A stretch of DNA of 64,000 bases from Dyadobacter koreensis (lineage in GTDB: Bacteria; Bacteroidota; Bacteroidia; Cytophagales; Spirosomataceae): the NCBI RefSeq assembly GCF_900108855.1, contig NZ_FNXY01000003.1, forward strand, positions 434,001 to 498,000. The letters run 5' to 3'. The position numbers and the translations under genes are program-made. Shown here one piece after another: positions 1 to 10,061 of this stretch. Numbering within the stretch: the first letter of the stretch is position 1; every line of letters starts with the position of its first letter. The notes below the pieces were generated by a model, which saw only the letters and a program-made list of their open reading frames with translations, was not told the origin of the DNA and searched no databases.

Positions 1-795
1 AAACTTTACCTCGTTCGGGTATTTATTTCTGACCTGATTAAACCACCCGAAAATAAATTCCGCATCATACGCGCTCACCCAGCTATCGTGTTTTACATCA
101 ACAAACTCTTTGTAAGTTACTTCGACACCAATGTTCTGCATTTTCTCAACCCAGTCTCTCGTCCACTGAACGGGAACAACAGGATCTTTATCTCCATGAA
201 AAAAATGAACCGGAAAGTTGATTGCGTTAGCTGCCAAATCGATAGTACCGGCAGGAGGTGCCGGGCAAACCGGAGCGATCGCCGCCCATATGTCCGGACG
301 GGTCAGCCCAATCCATAATGTTCCTCCACCTCCCATTGACAGACCGGTCAAATAAGTTCTATCTTCGTCAATATTGAATCGCTTTTTTACATCAGCCAGC
401 ACATCATAGACATCCTGCTCCGGTATACCCTGATACCCTGCTGTTCCCCTGGCATACGGAGAGGCAACAATAAAGTCAACATCATCCCATTGAGAAAAAT
501 AGCGCGTTGCCTCAACATCCGTTTCATCATCGAGATTACTTTTACCGAAAACCCGTTTTAGCGCCAGTCGATGGTTTGATCCTGCGCCGTGAAGCATCAT
601 CACCAAAGGGTATTTTTTAGCAGGATCATAGTTTTTAGGAATATATAACCCGTATGGTTGTTCAGTATCGTCGGCAGATGAGAAGATAGTTAGGACTTGC
701 GGACCTTCTGACAATTTTTGAGCTCTTAAGATCGTCAGCGTCATCAAATTAATGATCAGTAAGCCAAAGATCCTAACCTGGAGTTTTTTTGTCAT
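1..795 (-). CDS. Secreted alpha/beta-hydrolase (esterase/PHB-depolymerase-like), 3' end cut by window edge
   Basis: The minus frame is open from an ATG at 795 to the first base of the window (265 codons, no stop seen), so the C-terminus is missing. The N-terminus has a charged start, a hydrophobic stretch to about residue 24 and RAQ, a likely signal peptidase I site. The oxyanion region MMLHGAG lies at 66-72, the nucleophile elbow GLSMGG at 151-156 (Ser153), a candidate acid in HGDKDPVVP (Asp204) and a candidate His in KHDSW (His236), in the usual order for this fold. This layout fits secreted esterases with a phospholipase/carboxylesterase or PHB-depolymerase-like domain. The substrate cannot be told. 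The visible part already contains the whole catalytic triad, so probably only a short tail is lost. Confidence 0.8.
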   Translation of the reverse strand, partial: MTKKLQVRIFGLLIINLMTLTILRAQKLSEGPQVLTIFSSADDTEQPYGLYIPKNYDPAKKYPLVMMLHGAGSNHRLALKRVFGKSNLDDETDVEATRYFSQWDDVDFIVASPYARGTAGYQGIPEQDVYDVLADVKKRFNIDEDRTYLTGLSMGGGGTLWIGLTRPDIWAAIAPVCPAPPAGTIDLAANAINFPVHFFHGDKDPVVPVQWTRDWVEKMQNIGVEVTYKEFVDVKHDSWVSAYDAEFIFGWFNQVRNKYPNEVKF

Positions 796-903
796 ATCTA
801 TATATTAAAACTTACAAAGTTTAAATATAATCTAAATCATAAAGTTCTCCTTGGCTTTTATAAAATAGATCAGCCTATTTCTTAAAGATTATAATTTGGT
901 AAA

Positions 904-937
904 CAAAAAAAGAGGTCAAATCTAAGATTTGACCTCT
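904..937 (-). terminator. Rho-independent terminator of the DUF937-OmpA gene
   Basis: A perfect 12-bp inverted repeat (911-922 with 926-937) has a 3-nt loop. On the minus strand it is followed by a T run (the complement of 905-910). It starts 17 nt after the stop of the upstream minus-strand gene. Confidence 0.85.
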
Positions 938-953
938 CTGAATATTGTCCTCA

Positions 954-2189
954 CTACTTGCGGGTTACATTAATTGCAATTCTGCGGTTTTGCGTTCTCC
1001 CCTCCTCAGTATCATTTGTCGCAATCGGATGTTCAATTCCGTAACCTTCGGATTGGATTCGTGTTATTTTAATATCGTTCTTAGCAATACCCTTTTTCAC
1101 GGCGTCCGCACGGCTTTTAGATAACATTAAGTTCGTTGTAGCATCGCCCGTGTTATCAGTGTAGCCTCCAATCTTAATATTCACCATTGGATATGCACGC
1201 ATAATCTTTGCGATATTTTCAATCTGAGCCTCGGAATCATCGTCCAGTTCAGCCAGATTAGGCTCGAACGTTATTCTATCAAAATCGATCCAGTAATTTT
1301 TATCTACCACCACACTTGAATCCTGAATGAACTTAATAAGCTTTGCCTCAGTTCCGTTTTCGGGTATTTCCAAAACAATGTCTTTTGGAAGTTGTTTCGT
1401 AACCAGTTGCCCAGGATTTCTTTCCGCAACGCCGCTTGGTTTACCCTTAACACCGCTGCTATCAACAGGAAAATCCTCGACGACAATCGTTTCTTCTTCC
1501 TTATTCAGTTTTTTATAACCCCAGACCGCGGCTCCAACGAGCAGTAAAGCCAGAATCAGATATACAATTTTTGTTGTCCCTGATACCGGTTTATTTTCCA
1601 GCTGATGTTCACTTAAAGGATTTTTCTGAAGACTTTTATTTAAATCTTCCAATCCTTTAAAATCCCAAATTGTGGAAAGATCTTTTGGCAGATATTTGAT
1701 TATATACTCTTTTTGGCCAACGAGCAATGTTGTCAGTTTTACCGGCTCTATGGATTTTTCCTTAACCTGTTTACCAATTACACTTAGTACAATCGGAGCG
1801 GAAATACTCAATATTTTAGAGACAGAATTTGCTTTCAACTTACTTGACGCCGCTATGGATTCAATCACGGTTTTCAGATCAAGATCCAGAAGCATTGGAA
1901 GCATGGAAAGACCGTTGGCTATAAAGTCCTTTGATTTGATAGGATCCCCAAGAATTTCAGGAAGATTATTTAATACATAATTCTCGTTGTTCAGATTCAT
2001 CAGACCGATCAACTCATATACACCTCCGGATGTGGAGGCAGTATTCATTGTTCCTCCTATTAGACCGGGAAGGGCTCCTAGCAAAGCGGTCTGAACATCA
2101 CTTGCACTCTCTTCGGTCAATATTGATATACTAAGACCTACTTCTTTTGTTATGTACCCCTTTGTTAACTCCAGTAAATTGACAGCCAT
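954..2189 (-). CDS. DUF937 - transmembrane - OmpA-family protein
   Basis: 411 residues. Residues 1-150 are rich in Leu/Gly/Ala helices and resemble DUF937 (YidB-like). A single membrane segment lies at about 207-225, followed by an acidic linker. Residues 300-411 form an OmpA C-terminal domain, with the IDFDRITFEP start, the GGYTDNTGD motif and the LSKSRADAVK and EGRTQNRRIAI segments that bind peptidoglycan in this family. There is no signal peptide, so the expected topology is DUF937 in the cytoplasm and OmpA in the periplasm, anchored in the inner membrane. A role tethering something cytoplasmic to the wall is inference. It is a single-gene unit with its own terminator downstream. Confidence 0.85.
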   Translation of the reverse strand: MAVNLLELTKGYITKEVGLSISILTEESASDVQTALLGALPGLIGGTMNTASTSGGVYELIGLMNLNNENYVLNNLPEILGDPIKSKDFIANGLSMLPMLLDLDLKTVIESIAASSKLKANSVSKILSISAPIVLSVIGKQVKEKSIEPVKLTTLLVGQKEYIIKYLPKDLSTIWDFKGLEDLNKSLQKNPLSEHQLENKPVSGTTKIVYLILALLLVGAAVWGYKKLNKEEETIVVEDFPVDSSGVKGKPSGVAERNPGQLVTKQLPKDIVLEIPENGTEAKLIKFIQDSSVVVDKNYWIDFDRITFEPNLAELDDDSEAQIENIAKIMRAYPMVNIKIGGYTDNTGDATTNLMLSKSRADAVKKGIAKNDIKITRIQSEGYGIEHPIATNDTEEGRTQNRRIAINVTRK

Positions 2190-2491
2190 AATGGTCGGTA
2201 TTCTTTTCTTTTTTAGTTCTCAAATTAATCTTTATATTTTATCTGGAGGATATGCAAATTAATAACATTCTAATCATATTATGATTATTGATCAGCGATT
2301 AAAATTAATAAGAAAGATTTTAAACACTGGCAATAATATAGAAGTAATACTATTTCTTATCAAGTTAATTCGAGCCTTATAAAATTAACCGTCATAAATT
2401 ATAAAAAATAAGTTGCTTAAAAAACAAAGAGGCAGAATCTCAAAGATCTGCCTCCTAGTCTTTTATCGATAATGAATCAAGTTTTAATTCA
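2190..2491. other. Intergenic region between DUF937-OmpA gene and clpC
   Basis: About 300 bases, very AT-rich, with no credible ORF. It holds the clpC terminator at its right end (2418-2454). It must also hold the promoter of the DUF937-OmpA gene near 2190-2300, but I see no exact TAnnTTTG box there. Confidence 0.6.
2418..2454 (-). terminator. Rho-independent terminator of clpC
   Basis: GAGGCAGA (2429-2436) pairs with TCTGCCTC (2447-2454), and three further inner pairs follow after a bulged A. On the minus strand the hairpin is followed by TTTGTTTTTT. It lies about 40 nt after the clpC stop. Confidence 0.85.
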
Positions 2492-5035
2492 TCAGTTTGG
2501 TACTTCTTCTTCTTTTTTTCTAACAGTGATAGTCAACTCTTCGCTGTTTTCTACGTGCGTTGCTACCAGAACATCTCCTTCTCTCAAATCTCCTTTGAGA
2601 ATTTCTTCTGCAACAGGGTCTTCGAGGTATTTCTGGATCGCTCTGTTTAAAGGACGAGCACCATATTGTGGATCGTATCCTTTTTCAGATAAGAAATCCT
2701 TTGCTTCTACGGTTAATTCAATTTCGTAACCCAAACCTTTCACGCGGCTAAACAATTTGCCAAGTGATATGTCAATGATGCGGTGAAGGTCTTCACGTTG
2801 AAGTGAATTAAACACGATCACATCGTCCAGACGGTTAAGGAACTCAGGAGAAAATGCTTTACGTAGGGCACTTTGAATCGTGCCTTTCATAATCTCATCC
2901 TGATTATCTGCTTTCGCTCTTGTGGAGAAACCGATACCAGTCCCGAAATCTTTCAAATCACGTGCTCCAATGTTTGAAGTCATGATGATAATAGTATTAC
3001 GGAAATCTACACGACGACCCAGACCATCTGTAAGAATACCATCGTCAAGAACCTGCAACAAAATATTAAATACATCAGGGTGCGCCTTTTCGATCTCATC
3101 TAACAAGACAACGCTATAAGGTTTACGACGAATTTTTTCAGTCAACTGACCACCTTCTTCGTAACCAACGTAACCCGGAGGTGCTCCAACCAAACGAGAT
3201 ACGCTGAATTTCTCCATGTACTCACTCATGTCAATACGCACAAGGGCATCGTCTTTATCAAATAAATAAGTGGCAAGAACCTTAGCTAATTCTGTTTTAC
3301 CCACACCTGTTGGCCCAAGGAAAATAAAGGAACCGATCGGCTTCTTAGGATCTTTCAAACCTACACGTGTACGTTGAATGGCCTTTACCAATTTCTCAAT
3401 CGGTGGGTTCTGTCCAATTACCTTTGCTTTAAGCTCATCGGCCATGTTAAGCAATTTCTTACCTTCATCCATCGAGACGTTAGTCACAGGAATTCCGGTC
3501 ATCATTGCAACAACCTCTGCTACATTATGCTCAGTAACGGTATATCTTTTTTGCTTGGTTTCTTCTTCCCAGGCAAGTTTGGCGCGGTCAAGCTGATCGA
3601 TCAATTTCTTTTCACGATCACGTAACTGAGCTGCCTCTTCGTATTTCTGGCTTTTGACAACCCGGTTTTTTTCCTGTTTGATATTCTCAATTTGTTCTTC
3701 CAAATGAAGGATATCCTCAGGAACAGTGATGTTGCTGATATGAACTCTTGCGCCCACTTCATCCAAAACGTCAATCGCTTTGTCCGGAAGGAAACGGTCA
3801 GTGATATATCGCTCTGACAATTTCACAGCGGTACTGATCGATTCCGGCGTATAACTTACGTGGTGATGATCTTCATATTTATCCTTAATGTTTTCAAGGA
3901 TCTGAATTGTTTCTTCGATCGAAGTAGCATCAACCATTACCATCTGGAAACGACGGGCAAGTGCTCCGTCCTTCTCTATGTACTGACGATACTCATCAAG
4001 TGTCGTTGCACCGATACACTGGATTTCTCCGCGTGAAAGTGCAGGTTTAAACATATTTGAAGCATCCAGCGAACCAGAAGCACCACCGGCACCAACAATT
4101 GTATGAAGCTCATCAATGAAAAGGATAACATCCGGAGATTTTTCCAACTCATTCATTACCGCTTTCATTCTTTCCTCAAACTGTCCACGGTATTTAGTAC
4201 CTGCTACAAGCGACGCAAGATCAAGTGTAACAACTCTCTTACCGAAAAGAACACGGGATACTTTTTTCTGCACAATTCTTAGCGCAAGACCTTCGGCGAT
4301 AGCAGTTTTACCTACACCGGGCTCACCGATAAGAATTGGGTTATTCTTTTTCCGACGGCTAAGAATTTGCGCTACACGCTCAATTTCTTTTTCACGTCCG
4401 ACGATAGGATCAAGTTTTCCAACCTCAGCCATTTTCGTAAGATCACGCCCGAAGTTATCCAGTACAGGAGTACGAGACTTTTCTGCACCTTTAGATTCTT
4501 TTCCGGAAGCTGCGCCTCCGCCTCCACCGCCAAACATGCCGCCTCTCGCTTCATCGTCACCGTCTTCGGTTTCCGGACCCATATGGGGTTTTGTTCCTGA
4601 TGATTGATATTCTAACATCTCTTTAATGACTTCGTAGTTAACATTAAATTTATGTAGGATCTGGGTGCCAACATTATCTTCGTCACGTAAAATAGACAGA
4701 AGCAAATGTTCAGTTCCGATCAAGGGGCTTTTGAAAATTTTTGCCTCCAGATATGTAATTTTCAACACCTTCTCAGACTGCCTGGTGAGAGGGATGTTCT
4801 GCAGATTTTTAACATTATTAGTTGCCGCACCCTTAGTAGCCTGTTCGATCGTCTGTCGAACATCATCAAGGGATACGCCCAGCTTTTTAAGTAAACCAAT
4901 AGCAACACCATCACCCTCACGAATCATTCCAAGTAACAGATGTTCGGCACCGATATAATCGTGGCCAAGTCGCAAAGCTTCTTCCCGACTCAGAGAGATT
5001 ACTTCTTTTACTCTATTTGAAAATTTTGCTTCCAT
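2492..5035 (-). CDS. clpC: ATP-dependent Clp protease ATP-binding subunit ClpC
   Basis: 847 residues from the ATG at 5035; a TTG three codons upstream is in frame but less likely. It is an Hsp100 AAA+ unfoldase that feeds substrates to ClpP. Order of domains: two N-terminal Clp repeats (about 1-145), a glycine-rich linker (about 165-180), AAA-1 with Walker [10 protein letters not shown] near 237 and ILFIDELHT, a coiled-coil/UVR-like middle segment ([17 protein letters not shown]) typical of ClpC rather than ClpB, then AAA-2 with GPTGVGKTE and [13 protein letters not shown]. The C-terminus [13 protein letters not shown] is the family's D2 sensor-2 region. No mcsAB or ctsR genes flank it, as expected outside Firmicutes. 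An inverted repeat lies just upstream. Confidence 0.97.
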   Translation of the reverse strand: MEAKFSNRVKEVISLSREEALRLGHDYIGAEHLLLGMIREGDGVAIGLLKKLGVSLDDVRQTIEQATKGAATNNVKNLQNIPLTRQSEKVLKITYLEAKIFKSPLIGTEHLLLSILRDEDNVGTQILHKFNVNYEVIKEMLEYQSSGTKPHMGPETEDGDDEARGGMFGGGGGGAASGKESKGAEKSRTPVLDNFGRDLTKMAEVGKLDPIVGREKEIERVAQILSRRKKNNPILIGEPGVGKTAIAEGLALRIVQKKVSRVLFGKRVVTLDLASLVAGTKYRGQFEERMKAVMNELEKSPDVILFIDELHTIVGAGGASGSLDASNMFKPALSRGEIQCIGATTLDEYRQYIEKDGALARRFQMVMVDATSIEETIQILENIKDKYEDHHHVSYTPESISTAVKLSERYITDRFLPDKAIDVLDEVGARVHISNITVPEDILHLEEQIENIKQEKNRVVKSQKYEEAAQLRDREKKLIDQLDRAKLAWEEETKQKRYTVTEHNVAEVVAMMTGIPVTNVSMDEGKKLLNMADELKAKVIGQNPPIEKLVKAIQRTRVGLKDPKKPIGSFIFLGPTGVGKTELAKVLATYLFDKDDALVRIDMSEYMEKFSVSRLVGAPPGYVGYEEGGQLTEKIRRKPYSVVLLDEIEKAHPDVFNILLQVLDDGILTDGLGRRVDFRNTIIIMTSNIGARDLKDFGTGIGFSTRAKADNQDEIMKGTIQSALRKAFSPEFLNRLDDVIVFNSLQREDLHRIIDISLGKLFSRVKGLGYEIELTVEAKDFLSEKGYDPQYGARPLNRAIQKYLEDPVAEEILKGDLREGDVLVATHVENSEELTITVRKKEEEVPN

Positions 5036-5070
5036 GTGTAGCAATAAAAATGTGTCTTAATATTCTAAAC

Positions 5071-5100
5071 GCTACTTTTTTAATCTTTGTTCAAAGTAGC
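5071..5100. other. Inverted repeat between the WbqC gene and clpC
   Basis: GCTACTTT (5071-5078) and AAAGTAGC (5093-5100) form an 8-bp arm pair. The inner part CTTTG-tt-CAAAG (5085-5096) is also palindromic. It sits 36 nt upstream of the clpC ATG and 5 nt downstream of the WbqC stop. It could be a weak terminator for the WbqC gene or an operator for clpC. There is no clear U tract, so the role is open. Confidence 0.35.
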
Positions 5101-5104
5101 AGAT

Positions 5105-5770
5105 TTATTGTTGCTTACAAGATCTCAGCAAAATACTTCTCGCCTCGGGCCCCATATTAAATAATAAATCGACAATACTTAAATTACTTACAAAATCATT
5201 CCCAAAGGTCTGATAGTATGCAATTGGCTGATAATATTTATTTATATTTTTATTCTTTTTATCATTAATCGCTGATAACTCATCAATTATGGCCTTATCG
5301 CCCTGAAATGGCACTGACAAATTGTACATAATCTCTTTTCTTATGCCCAACAATCTAAGACAAATTGTCAATAAATCATAATTTAGGTCAACAAGAAATT
5401 CTGGTTTTTTCAAATAAACTGCCTCGAGTTCGTCCGCGTAAAATTCGAAATAAGGAGATTTGCCATAAGCAGATCGGAAACATCCCCAGTGACGCCTGAT
5501 CCAGTGCTGACTATAATCTATTTTTATATCTTTTGTTAAGGAGTTATTCGCGTAGGACTGAACCGGAACGGTTAATGTATCAACTTTATTTGTTGTCATC
5601 ACATCGCAACGATTCCGGTAAGTCTGCTTCACATATCTCTCATCAATATCTATCCAAATCAAATCGTTACTTAAAATACAAGCAAAATATTCAAGACAAG
5701 GAAGATACTGTAATTCAAACCTTACTATTTTTTCAGGTTGATTATCTATAATAAATTCTGACACTACCAA
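5105..5770 (-). CDS. WbqC family protein
   Basis: 221 residues. The pattern matches the WbqC-like family found in many Bacteroidota and in O-antigen loci: a leading hydrophobic strand with a QYLPCLEYF segment, the KQTYRNRCDVMTTNK stretch with basic residues, and a paired-aromatic region (SQHWIRRHWGCFRSAYG followed by SPYFEFYADEL). The biochemical role is not established; a part in surface-sugar or amino-sugar modification is assumed from wbq gene clusters. No signal peptide is seen, so it should be cytoplasmic. The gene is noticeably AT-rich beside clpC. Its usual company in Bacteroidota, a signal peptidase gene, is absent here. The start at 5770 (GTG or ATG context) was taken from the longest supported frame and is moderately certain. 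Confidence 0.8.
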   Translation of the reverse strand: MVVSEFIIDNQPEKIVRFELQYLPCLEYFACILSNDLIWIDIDERYVKQTYRNRCDVMTTNKVDTLTVPVQSYANNSLTKDIKIDYSQHWIRRHWGCFRSAYGKSPYFEFYADELEAVYLKKPEFLVDLNYDLLTICLRLLGIRKEIMYNLSVPFQGDKAIIDELSAINDKKNKNINKYYQPIAYYQTFGNDFVSNLSIVDLLFNMGPEARSILLRSCKQQ

Positions 5771-5864
5771 ATATGAGAAAGGCGGATGATATTATCAAAA
5801 AAATGATAATAATTATTTAACGTCAATTGTTTAATGCTATCGTAACTAAAATAATCACAAAAAA

Positions 5865-6491
5865 TTAAACAAACAGACTGGTATCACCCAGGCCTTCCCT
5901 GACAATTTCAAACTGGTCATTGATCGCAAGCACGATTGTCGATCCAATATTTCCCCCGTATCCCCCATCGACCACAATATCCACCTGATGCTGAAATTTT
6001 TCAAAAATCAATTCGGGGTCTGTTGAATATTCGATGATCTCGTCATCATCTTTTATGGAGGTTGTTACAATAGGGTTTCCAAGTTCTTTAACGATCAAAC
6101 GGGGGATCAAATTATCAGGAACACGAATACCAACTGTTTTCTTATTCGTATTTAATAATTTGGGAACTTGATTATTAGCATCCAGAATGAAGGTATAAGG
6201 CCCCGGAAGCACTTTTTTCATTAATTTAAAGGCAGAATTTCCAACTCTTGCGTAATCTGCAATATGGCTCAAATCGTAACAGATAAATGAAAAATCATTT
6301 TTTTGTGGTTTGATGCCTTTAATACGAGCGATTTTTTCAACAGCCCTGGTATTGAAAATATCACATCCCAAACCGTAAACAGTATCTGTCGGGTAAATCA
6401 CCAGTCCTCCTTCGCGAAGACAGTCAACGACCTGACGAATTCTTCTTTCATCAGGATTTTCAGGGTATATTCGAATTAATTCAGCTGGCAT
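5865..6491 (-). CDS. YciO/Sua5/YrdC family protein (threonylcarbamoyl-AMP synthase-like)
   Basis: 208 residues from the ATG at 6491; a TTG at 6518 would overlap the preceding glycosyltransferase stop. The YrdC fold is clear: [17 protein letters not shown] near the start, [36 protein letters not shown], and a C-terminal [13 protein letters not shown]. Family members bind tRNA or make threonylcarbamoyl-AMP for the t6A37 tRNA modification. The [12 protein letters not shown] stretch is closer to the YciO branch than to TsaC, and the YciO reaction is less certain. It lies 20 nt downstream of the glycosyltransferase on the same strand, so they are probably cotranscribed. Confidence 0.9.
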   Translation of the reverse strand: MPAELIRIYPENPDERRIRQVVDCLREGGLVIYPTDTVYGLGCDIFNTRAVEKIARIKGIKPQKNDFSFICYDLSHIADYARVGNSAFKLMKKVLPGPYTFILDANNQVPKLLNTNKKTVGIRVPDNLIPRLIVKELGNPIVTTSIKDDDEIIEYSTDPELIFEKFQHQVDIVVDGGYGGNIGSTIVLAINDQFEIVREGLGDTSLFV

Positions 6492-6511
6492 AGTTTGTAC
6501 TATTTTCTGAA

Positions 6512-7516
6512 CTAACAATTCAAAAGGCTAAATCCTTCCGGCCGCGCTCCTTTTTTTTGTAAATTATTGAGATAAAACCTGTATAAACCATTGATCGGAA
6601 GATGTAAACGACACAGTGCTACAATCATCTCCGTAGCAAAACCGGGATTTTGAATATAGTTGAGCAGCCTTCTGAACCGAACTGCAAGTTCAAATTCTTC
6701 CGCATAAAAACACTTTCTAATAAATGTACGAATTCGGGCAGCCAACAGATCAAATTCCTCCTGGTCGCGGTTCAAATCATATGCTTTGTTACAAACAATA
6801 TAGCATGTTTCCAGCAAACGATTACCCTTTTTGTAAACCTGTTTGCTCAAAGAATCCGGAACATTTCTTTTCAACGTAAGCACTTCGTCCAGATAAAAAT
6901 ATTTGTAATGAACAGAAGATCTCACCCAAAAATCAAAATCTTCGAAAAATAATGATTCATCATAACCACCCATATCAGTCAGCATTTTTGTGCGCATCAT
7001 CATGGTTGGGGTGCAGATAAAATAATTTTCCAGCACGCTTTTATACACGTCGCCCGACGGAATTGTCTTTTTAGCTTTCTCTTTATAATTGACCGGATAA
7101 TGAAAATTCAGGAGTTTTCCATCCGCTTCGATGTAACGGGCATTCGTAAAAACCACCCCGTATTCATCTTCCAGTTTTTCAAAAGCTTCTACCTGAAGTT
7201 CGATGCGTTTGGGAAGCATCACGTCATCAGCGGCAAGATCTATAATATATTTACCTTTTGCCAGAGCAAGTCCCTGATTAAAGGCCCGACATAAACCAAG
7301 GTTTGTAAGGTTTCTTACCAGAAGGAAATCGGATCCGTCAGGAAGCACATTTTCAACTACCGATATTGTTCCGTCTATACTTGCATTATCTATTACGATA
7401 ACCTGAATATTGGGATACGTCTGTACGAAGACGGAGCTTAGCGTTTCACCAATGTATTTTTCATGATTGTAAGCGGTTAAAACCACAGTCACCAAAGGTT
7501 TCTCAATCTCTCTCAT
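6512..7516 (-). CDS. Glycosyltransferase family 2
   Basis: 334 residues. The GT-A fold begins at residue 8 with [20 protein letters not shown], then [24 protein letters not shown] and a metal-binding LAADDVML motif. A later [10 protein letters not shown] segment corresponds to the acceptor-side ED motif of GT2 enzymes. There is no membrane segment, so it is a cytoplasmic inverting transferase that uses a nucleotide sugar. The acceptor is probably a surface polysaccharide or glycolipid, but the neighbours give no further clue: the downstream YciO-like gene is only 20 nt away and unrelated in function. Confidence 0.9.
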   Translation of the reverse strand: MREIEKPLVTVVLTAYNHEKYIGETLSSVFVQTYPNIQVIVIDNASIDGTISVVENVLPDGSDFLLVRNLTNLGLCRAFNQGLALAKGKYIIDLAADDVMLPKRIELQVEAFEKLEDEYGVVFTNARYIEADGKLLNFHYPVNYKEKAKKTIPSGDVYKSVLENYFICTPTMMMRTKMLTDMGGYDESLFFEDFDFWVRSSVHYKYFYLDEVLTLKRNVPDSLSKQVYKKGNRLLETCYIVCNKAYDLNRDQEEFDLLAARIRTFIRKCFYAEEFELAVRFRRLLNYIQNPGFATEMIVALCRLHLPINGLYRFYLNNLQKKGARPEGFSLLNC

Positions 7517-7640
7517 TTTTTACCCGTTTGTTCACCTTCAACCTTAATCCTTATGACTTTGTAGACGTTTCATTTCATCAAAAGTCACGAAATAAAAATG
7601 GATTAAAAAGTATATCGACGGGTACTTAGTTTCCGGTAAT

Positions 7641-8564
7641 TTATCTGGTCTTCGAGCGGTTTTTTTTTCTTGCGGAAGCAATACCGGCATTGACTTCAAA
7701 ACCAAAAATTAATAACAGGGCCAATAGATAAAACCAAATCATCAGCGCGATCATTGTTCCGATAGACCCATAAAGTTTGTTATACGAACTGAATCTGGAA
7801 AGATAAAAAGAGAATAGATATGTGGCAACGAGGATCAGGACCGAAGCAATAACGGAGCCCAGATTAAAAAAAGCGTATCTGTTAATTCTCGAAGGGGCAA
7901 AACGATAAATAATGGAAATTGCTAACATCAATGCTCCAAAACTGACTATATACCTGCTGAAATTTAGAGAAGATACGATCCAGCTATACCTGATGATTTC
8001 CCACTCGGAAATTATTCCTTTCACAACATCCCCGACAATAAGCAAGACAATCAGCAAAATCATCACAGCTACCAAAACCATTGTCAGTAATGTCGCAACG
8101 CCTCTTTGCTTCAAAAAGCCTCTGGTTTCTGCATCCTCATACACCATATCGAAAGATCGCATCAGCGACATCATCCCGTTGGTCGAAGCGATCATCGCAA
8201 AAATAAATCCAAACGAAAGAACGCTGCTTCTGGGACGGCTGAGAATATCTGAAATAGTTTGCTGTGCATCCTGAAAAATCCCACGAGGCATCAGTTCTTT
8301 TAACACACCCATAATCTGATCGTCCAGGTTTTCAATGGGTATATAAGGTACAAGCGTAAACAGAAAGATAATAGCCGGAAAGCAGGCAAGCGTAAGACTG
8401 AAAGCTACAGCAGAGGCGCGCTGGTCTATATCGTATTTATGATTGTTGCGTTTAATATTAATCAGTATGTCATAAATTGACACCGTTCCGCGAAAAAGCA
8501 GGTTTCTTTGCAGCCACACAACCAATAATTTTACCTGACGGCTTTTCAACAGTTTTTCAAGCAT
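7641..8564 (-). CDS. YihY/BrkB family inner-membrane protein
   Basis: 307 residues with about six membrane segments. The family core is recognisable: RASAVAFSLTLACFPAIIFLFTLVPYIP, then ILSRPRSSVLSFGFIFAM, and the C-terminal YGSIGTMIALMIWFYLLALLLIFGFEVNA, which is the strongest signature of UPF0761/BrkB. The family was once called ribonuclease BN in error; transport or envelope roles are proposed, but the function is unsettled. The C-terminus is short and basic. The ATG at 8564 lies 10 nt after the stop of the thioesterase, so this is the last gene of the mltG - thioesterase - yihY cluster. Confidence 0.92.
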   Translation of the reverse strand: MLEKLLKSRQVKLLVVWLQRNLLFRGTVSIYDILINIKRNNHKYDIDQRASAVAFSLTLACFPAIIFLFTLVPYIPIENLDDQIMGVLKELMPRGIFQDAQQTISDILSRPRSSVLSFGFIFAMIASTNGMMSLMRSFDMVYEDAETRGFLKQRGVATLLTMVLVAVMILLIVLLIVGDVVKGIISEWEIIRYSWIVSSLNFSRYIVSFGALMLAISIIYRFAPSRINRYAFFNLGSVIASVLILVATYLFSFYLSRFSSYNKLYGSIGTMIALMIWFYLLALLLIFGFEVNAGIASARKKNRSKTR

Positions 8565-8574
8565 GGTATTTGAA

Positions 8575-8991
8575 TTACAATGTTTGAAAATATGGATTTA
8601 ATTTAAGTAACAGCGGTGCCGGTGCAACGCATAATTTCGCAGTGTCACGTTTTTGAAACACCAGTGTTGTTTCTCCTACATTCAGTAAAATACCATCCTG
8701 ATTCCGGATTTCATATTCAAAAACGACTCTTATTCCGGGTATTTTCTGAATAATGACCTTAATCGTAAGTTCATCGTCATAACGCGCAGGTTTGATATAT
8801 CTGGAGCGGTTCTCATAAACCGGCATCATCACGCCCGCATCCTCCATTTCTTTATAACTGAATCCAACGCTACGTAAAGCTTCGACTCGGCCGATTTCGT
8901 AATATCTTGCGTAATTTCCATAATACACGTAACCCATCTGGTCCGTGTCCGCATATCTCACTCTGATTCCTCTTACTTCGTAGGTAAACAT
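8575..8991 (-). CDS. YbgC-like acyl-CoA thioesterase (hotdog fold)
   Basis: 138 residues from the ATG at 8991, giving an N-terminus of MFTYEVRGIRVRYADTDQMG; a TTG at 9015 is in frame but would run almost into the mltG stop. The active-site motif RVRYADTDQMGYVYYGNY carries the catalytic Asp of the 4-hydroxybenzoyl-CoA thioesterase/YbgC class. The rest (YEIGRVEALRSVG, SRYIKPARYDDEL) follows the hotdog fold. It hydrolyses short acyl-CoA or acyl-ACP esters in the cytoplasm. It lies between mltG (32 nt) and yihY (10 nt) on one strand, a compact envelope-linked operon. Confidence 0.92.
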   Translation of the reverse strand: MFTYEVRGIRVRYADTDQMGYVYYGNYARYYEIGRVEALRSVGFSYKEMEDAGVMMPVYENRSRYIKPARYDDELTIKVIIQKIPGIRVVFEYEIRNQDGILLNVGETTLVFQKRDTAKLCVAPAPLLLKLNPYFQTL

Positions 8992-9023
8992 TCTTAAAAT
9001 TTTAGTAGACGTCAACCTGAAAA

Positions 9024-10061
9024 TTACTTCATGATTTTCAGTCTGTTCAATTCGGCCTGATACATTCTGGCGTTGTTCAAATGGTCAGGATAAGTTTTAG
9101 CAAAGGCGTGGTATCCCGAGAGATCCGCTTTTGCGCACATGTATAAATAATCGTGTTTGTCGTAATTGAGTACAGCATCCAGAGATTTGAAATCAGCCAC
9201 ACGGATCGGTCCCGGAGGTAATCCGATGTTTACATAGGTATTATAAGGAGATTTCACCCGCAGCTGCTCATTCAAGATTCTTTTGATCGCAAAATCCTGC
9301 AATGCATATTTAATCGTCGGATCAGCCTGCAACGGCATCAAAGCATTTAAACGATTGATATACAAACCGGCAACCATTGGTCTTTCATCTACTTTGCGGG
9401 CCTGCTCCTCTTCTACAATGGATGCAAGAATTGAAACCTGAACGGGCGTCAGACCAATAGATTTTGCTTTTTCGACACGTTCTGCATTCCAGTATTTTTT
9501 ATACTCGCTATGCATGCGGTCAAGGAATTTCTCTGTTCCTGTTGTCCAGAAAATGTCATACGTATTCGGCAAAAACATGGAAACGATCGTTAGCGTATCC
9601 AGTCCATACTTCTGGCAAACTTTAGGATCATTTAATGCCTCACGAAATTTCGTTTCACCAAATTCAAAGCGACTGCCAATTCTTTTGATTAGATCTTCTT
9701 TCAAGCGTATGTTGTTAAAAGTTAATTTAACCGCATCCTGATCACCTGAAATAAGCTTTTTGATTGCTTTATAATTACTCGTCTCCGGTTTAATTACATA
9801 ACGCCCCGGTTTTACTTTTTCAGAATATTTCAAAAGCTTCGCTAAGAAACGGAACGAAATATTATCATTGATCACCTGATGTTTGTCAAGCGAATCCAGA
9901 ACGGTCTGATAGGTTGCCCCTTCCGGAATAAGCAAGGCGAAACTTTCCTTTTTATCAACCTGAAGGTTTGGCGTTTTGAATATCTGCCAGAAATAAAATG
10001 TAAAAGTGGTTGTAAGAATTGCAATAACTAAAAACAATCCTACCTTAAAATTGCGCGACAT
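9024..10061 (-). CDS. mltG: Endolytic murein transglycosylase MltG
   Basis: 345 residues from the ATG at 10061 (MSRNFKVGLFLVI). The longer frame starts at a TTG at 10106 and adds 15 unneeded residues. One N-terminal membrane anchor is followed by a LysM-like part (LIPEGATYQTVLDSL). The YceG/MltG catalytic domain shows SILASIVEEEQ with the candidate catalytic Glu near 217, MVAGLYINRL, LQADPTIKYAL, SPYNTYVNIGLPPGPI and the C-terminal YHAFAKTYPDHLNNA. MltG cleaves nascent glycan strands at the inner membrane and sets strand length. It leads the cluster with the thioesterase and YihY genes. Confidence 0.95.
   Translation of the reverse strand: MSRNFKVGLFLVIAILTTTFTFYFWQIFKTPNLQVDKKESFALLIPEGATYQTVLDSLDKHQVINDNISFRFLAKLLKYSEKVKPGRYVIKPETSNYKAIKKLISGDQDAVKLTFNNIRLKEDLIKRIGSRFEFGETKFREALNDPKVCQKYGLDTLTIVSMFLPNTYDIFWTTGTEKFLDRMHSEYKKYWNAERVEKAKSIGLTPVQVSILASIVEEEQARKVDERPMVAGLYINRLNALMPLQADPTIKYALQDFAIKRILNEQLRVKSPYNTYVNIGLPPGPIRVADFKSLDAVLNYDKHDYLYMCAKADLSGYHAFAKTYPDHLNNARMYQAELNRLKIMK

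Noticed and set aside
4500-4545. Short run of glycine codons within clpC
   Set aside because: It encodes the glycine-rich linker after the N-terminal repeats, which is common in ClpC of this group, not a separate repeat element.
2492-5035. Plus-strand frames inside clpC (for example 4116-4607)
   Set aside because: They are antisense shadows of a strongly conserved gene, with Ser/Pro-rich translations and no domain.
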